From the NCBI GenBank assembly GCA_002839825.1, contig PGYU01000005.1, positions 219,790 to 283,789 of the forward strand: a DNA stretch of 64,000 nt. Reading direction: 5' to 3'. Under the pieces are notes generated by a model that worked only from the letters and a program-made list of their open reading frames with translations, ran no database searches and had not been told where the DNA came from. This document shows, piece by piece, positions 61,841-64,000 of the stretch (position 1 is the first letter of the stretch; each line of letters begins with the position of its first letter). The DNA is from Ignavibacteriae bacterium HGW-Ignavibacteriae-1. Lineage in GTDB: Bacteria; Bacteroidota; Ignavibacteria; Kapaibacteriales; UBA2268. Position numbers and translations under genes: made by a program.

Positions 61841-64000
61841 CTACTTTAGCTGAACAATTTCAGCTTTTAAGAAAGTTTTTGTTTCACTGTCAATTTTAAA
61901 TTTCTCACCGATTCGCTTTCCAACAACCCAAACAGTTTCATAAGTATTTCTGACGATGATGATGTTAGGTTTTTCGAGCAAGGAAACCTTCTCATTTGTC
62001 AAGAAATCGCTTATTTTCATTTCGCCGGGTGCTCCCAAAGGTTGGAAAGTGTCACCTTGTTCCCAATTTCGTATTTCCACGTAAGTCCCGACTTTATCAT
62101 AATCAAAGTATTCAATTTCGGGGTTCTCGATAATTTTCACTGCACGTTTATCAACCAATGTGAAAACGATTTTATAACCGTTTACACGATATTCGCTCGG
62201 TAAAGAGCCAAATACTTTTACTTTCTTAATGACGGATGATTTGGATATAATTACAATGTTTCTGTCCTTCAGTGCAAAATAACCGGAGCCAATCTCTACC
62301 TGAGTGCCACTTTGCTTGTCGAAAATTGACATAATTCTATCCACCGCAGAAAGCGACAAAGGTTGCAATCTAAAATATTTCAGCCATGCAGCTTGAATGA
62401 TTTCACCTTGCATGAATTCTTCATGGGTTTGCAAAATTGGCACTTTTAGACTAAATCTCTCAGGAGTCACATCTACAACTACCGGAATCATATTTTTTTT
62501 GACCAATTCTTTTATCAAATTATCTGCGCCATAGATTAACCTTGCAGTACGACTTATAATTTCATCCACCGCCGGGTTGTAATCTGCCCGTAGCTTCGGC
62601 ATCAAATCTAATCGAACCTTGTTACGAGTGTAATTCAACAACTGATTGGATTCGTCTTCGCGCCATTTCAGCTTACGAAGTTCTGCATAATTTTTAATCT
62701 CTTTTTTAGTGAAAGATAGTAGGGGGCGGATAATAAGGACATTCTTTACGAATTTTCTTACTTCGGGAATTCCGCTCAAACCCGTCAATCCGGAGCCACG
62801 TAACATATTTAGTATAAATGTCTCGACTGAATCATCGGATGTATGGGCTGTAGCCATCAAATCGGCATCTAAATTTCGAGTTGTACGCTCAAAAAAGTTG
62901 TAGCGCAAATTTCGAGCAGCATGTTCGATGCTTATATTGTTTTTTTGCGAAAATGCTTTCACATTGCCGGAACTATTCAAAAATTGAATGTTGTATTGTT
63001 CCGCCAAATTCTTGACTAATTCAGCATCTAAGTCCGACTCCTTCTCCCGAAGCATATGATTGAAATGGGCGATGTATATTTGCAAACCTAATTTATCGGC
63101 TACCAAAGCCATACAATCCAACATGACGACCGAATCTACTCCACCACTAACCGCAAGAACAATTCTGAAGCCCTTTTCGATATAAATCCTCGTTTTCAAG
63201 AAATCTTCGATTGCAGCTAAAAATTTTCTGATTACCGGGTTTTTTAGTAATCGAGGTGCTAACTGCTTGACATCAGGCAATGAGTAGGTAAGAACTTCAC
63301 GAGCTATAGGCTTCGGTGCTTGTTTCGTTTGTAAATCCTGATTATCGCTTTCACTTTTGTTTTTCGTATTTTTATTCTGCTGCTTTTGTTTCTGCTTTTC
63401 AGTTTTAGCCAGTTGATTCGGATTCTGCTTTTGCTGCTTCTGCTTCTGCTGATTCGGATTTTGTTTTTGTTGTTCAACATCTGCTTGTAGATTCAGATTT
63501 GACTCCGACAGCTCAACCTGTTTTAGTTGATTAGGATTTTGTTTTATCTGATTCGGATTTTGCTTAACCTGATTCGGGTTTTGCTTTTGTTGATTCGGAT
63601 TTTGCTTTTGTTGATTCGGATTTTGCTTTATCTGATTTGGATTTTGCTTTATCTGATTCGGATTTTGTTTTATCTGATTCGGATTTTGCTTTTGCTGTTC
63701 AACATCTGCTTGTAGATTCAGATTTGGCTCCGCCTGTTCAACCTGTTTTAATTGATTCGGGTTCTGCTTAATCTGATTCGGATTTTGCTTAATCTGATTC
63801 GGATTTTGCTTAATCTGATTCGGATTTTGTTTAATCTGATTCGGATTTTGTTTAATCTGATTCGGATTTTGTTTAATCTGATTCGGATTTTGTTTAATCT
63901 GATTTGGGTTCTGCTTTATCTGATTCGGGTTTTGCTTAGCTTGTTCTGTTTGTGCTTGTTGATTTAAATTTGGCTCGGCATGCTCAACTTGCTTTTGTTG
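61841..64000 (-). CDS. tilS: tRNA(Ile)-lysidine synthase with long N-terminal NPNQxKQ repeat region (partial, N-terminus beyond right edge)
   Basis: Converts C34 of the AUA-reading tRNA(Ile) to lysidine. The catalytic part is recognisable from VLAVSGGVDSVVMLDCM (PP-loop), through HTSDDSVETFILNMLRGSGLTGL and DESNQLLNYTRNKVRLDLMP, to the C-terminal domain with WEQGDTFQPLGAPG and KISDFLTNEKV. Upstream of the core the frame continues with no stop for 240 codons to the window edge: NPNQIKQ-type heptads, 19-residue spacers, then a Lys/Gln/Asn-rich linker ending IAREVLTYS. No in-frame ATG occurs in that stretch; a TTG at 63280 is the only obvious internal candidate near the core. I favour one fused protein because variation among repeats is synonymous. 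At least 719 residues versus the usual 320-480. Confidence 0.85.
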   Translation of the reverse strand, partial: QQKQVEHAEPNLNQQAQTEQAKQNPNQIKQNPNQIKQNPNQIKQNPNQIKQNPNQIKQNPNQIKQNPNQIKQNPNQIKQNPNQLKQVEQAEPNLNLQADVEQQKQNPNQIKQNPNQIKQNPNQIKQNPNQQKQNPNQQKQNPNQVKQNPNQIKQNPNQLKQVELSESNLNLQADVEQQKQNPNQQKQKQQKQNPNQLAKTEKQKQKQQNKNTKNKSESDNQDLQTKQAPKPIAREVLTYSLPDVKQLAPRLLKNPVIRKFLAAIEDFLKTRIYIEKGFRIVLAVSGGVDSVVMLDCMALVADKLGLQIYIAHFNHMLREKESDLDAELVKNLAEQYNIQFLNSSGNVKAFSQKNNISIEHAARNLRYNFFERTTRNLDADLMATAHTSDDSVETFILNMLRGSGLTGLSGIPEVRKFVKNVLIIRPLLSFTKKEIKNYAELRKLKWREDESNQLLNYTRNKVRLDLMPKLRADYNPAVDEIISRTARLIYGADNLIKELVKKNMIPVVVDVTPERFSLKVPILQTHEEFMQGEIIQAAWLKYFRLQPLSLSAVDRIMSIFDKQSGTQVEIGSGYFALKDRNIVIISKSSVIKKVKVFGSLPSEYRVNGYKIVFTLVDKRAVKIIENPEIEYFDYDKVGTYVEIRNWEQGDTFQPLGAPGEMKISDFLTNEKVSLLEKPNIIIVRNTYETVWVVGKRIGEKFKIDSETKTFLKAEIVQLK
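63530..63697 (-). repeat. 21-bp tandem repeat array, 8 units
   Basis: Eight contiguous 21-base units, on the plus strand of the form ATTCGGATTTTGCTTTATCTG, coding on the minus strand for heptads of the type NPNQ(I/Q/V)KQ. Most differences fall at third codon positions of the minus-strand tilS frame. It is flanked on both sides by related 57-base spacers (63473-63529 and 63698-63754). Confidence 0.95.
63755..63943 (-). repeat. 21-bp tandem repeat array, 9 units
   Basis: Nine contiguous 21-base units, the middle ones (63818-63901) almost identical, mostly coding for NPNQIKQ on the minus strand. A third 57-base spacer begins at 63944 and runs to the window end, so the array plus spacer forms a higher-order repeat that probably continues to the right. 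Confidence 0.95.

Noticed and set aside
63530..63943. Possible CRISPR array
   Set aside because: The 21-base units are contiguous with no unique spacers, stay in a reading frame, and no cas genes are nearby.
63527..63967. Two plus-strand open frames of Leu/Ile-Arg repeats (LIRILLN-type)
   Set aside because: They are the antisense of the tilS repeat region. Unit-to-unit differences are synonymous only on the minus strand, so the minus frame is the coding one.

Overview
The window is one contiguous stretch of a low-GC, gene-dense bacterial chromosome. Three proteins carry C-terminal sorting domains of the type IX secretion kind. There are also an outer-membrane beta-barrel receptor with a carboxypeptidase-regulatory-like domain, a PF14376-type haem-binding protein, a secreted PepC-like peptidase and DUF1460. 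Together these point to the FCB superphylum (Bacteroidota or a relative such as Ignavibacteria or Kapabacteria). That placement is inference from gene content; no rRNA is present. I recognise no phage, insertion sequence, CRISPR array or tRNA.

Layout, left to right. 1-11.7 kb is mostly housekeeping: parA (cut by the edge) with a Nudix hydrolase, an exonuclease III, a haem-binding protein, purD with a DCC protein, recA, an AbgT-type transporter, an acyl-CoA dehydrogenase, two tandem FabL-like enoyl-ACP reductases and dihydrolipoyl dehydrogenase. 11.7-14.35 kb is an accessory island. It holds a nest of palindromic intergenic repeats, a secreted propeller protein and a VapBC-like toxin-antitoxin pair lying between two direct repeats of about 70 bp. 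14.35-24.3 kb has a secreted C1 peptidase, a two-OmpA-domain envelope protein, a GPP34-DUF1232-DUF5684 group and an argF-arcC-pyrB-rocD operon built around carbamoyl phosphate and ornithine. 24.3-49.1 kb has SppA, surface and secreted proteins, a glycerophosphodiesterase lipoprotein operon, OPT and MFS transporters, RNase H, a tandem pair of UmuD-like S24 proteins, MtaB, an S9 peptidase lipoprotein, and fluC-nadA-nadC.

49.1-60.4 kb is the most striking part: an eight-gene chemosensory operon on the minus strand. Its order is receptor, receptor, CheW, CheR-TPR, CheW with an N-terminal Cys motif, CheA-REC, CheB, output regulator. Apart from the extra receptor this is the order of the Pseudomonas Wsp operon (wspA-B-C-D-E-F-R). 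The diguanylate cyclase output WspR is replaced by a receiver fused to a PP2C/SpoIIE-type phosphatase, and the CheB receiver has Asn where the phosphoacceptor Asp should be. It looks like a surface- or envelope-sensing array wired to an anti-sigma partner switch rather than to cyclic-di-GMP.

60.4-64 kb has a TPR protein, hpt and tilS. The tilS frame stays open without a stop to the right edge of the window. It adds at least 240 residues to the N-terminus, most of them NPNQxKQ heptapeptides (21-bp DNA repeats) punctuated by a 19-residue spacer. The differences between repeat units are almost all synonymous in this frame, which argues that the repeat is translated.
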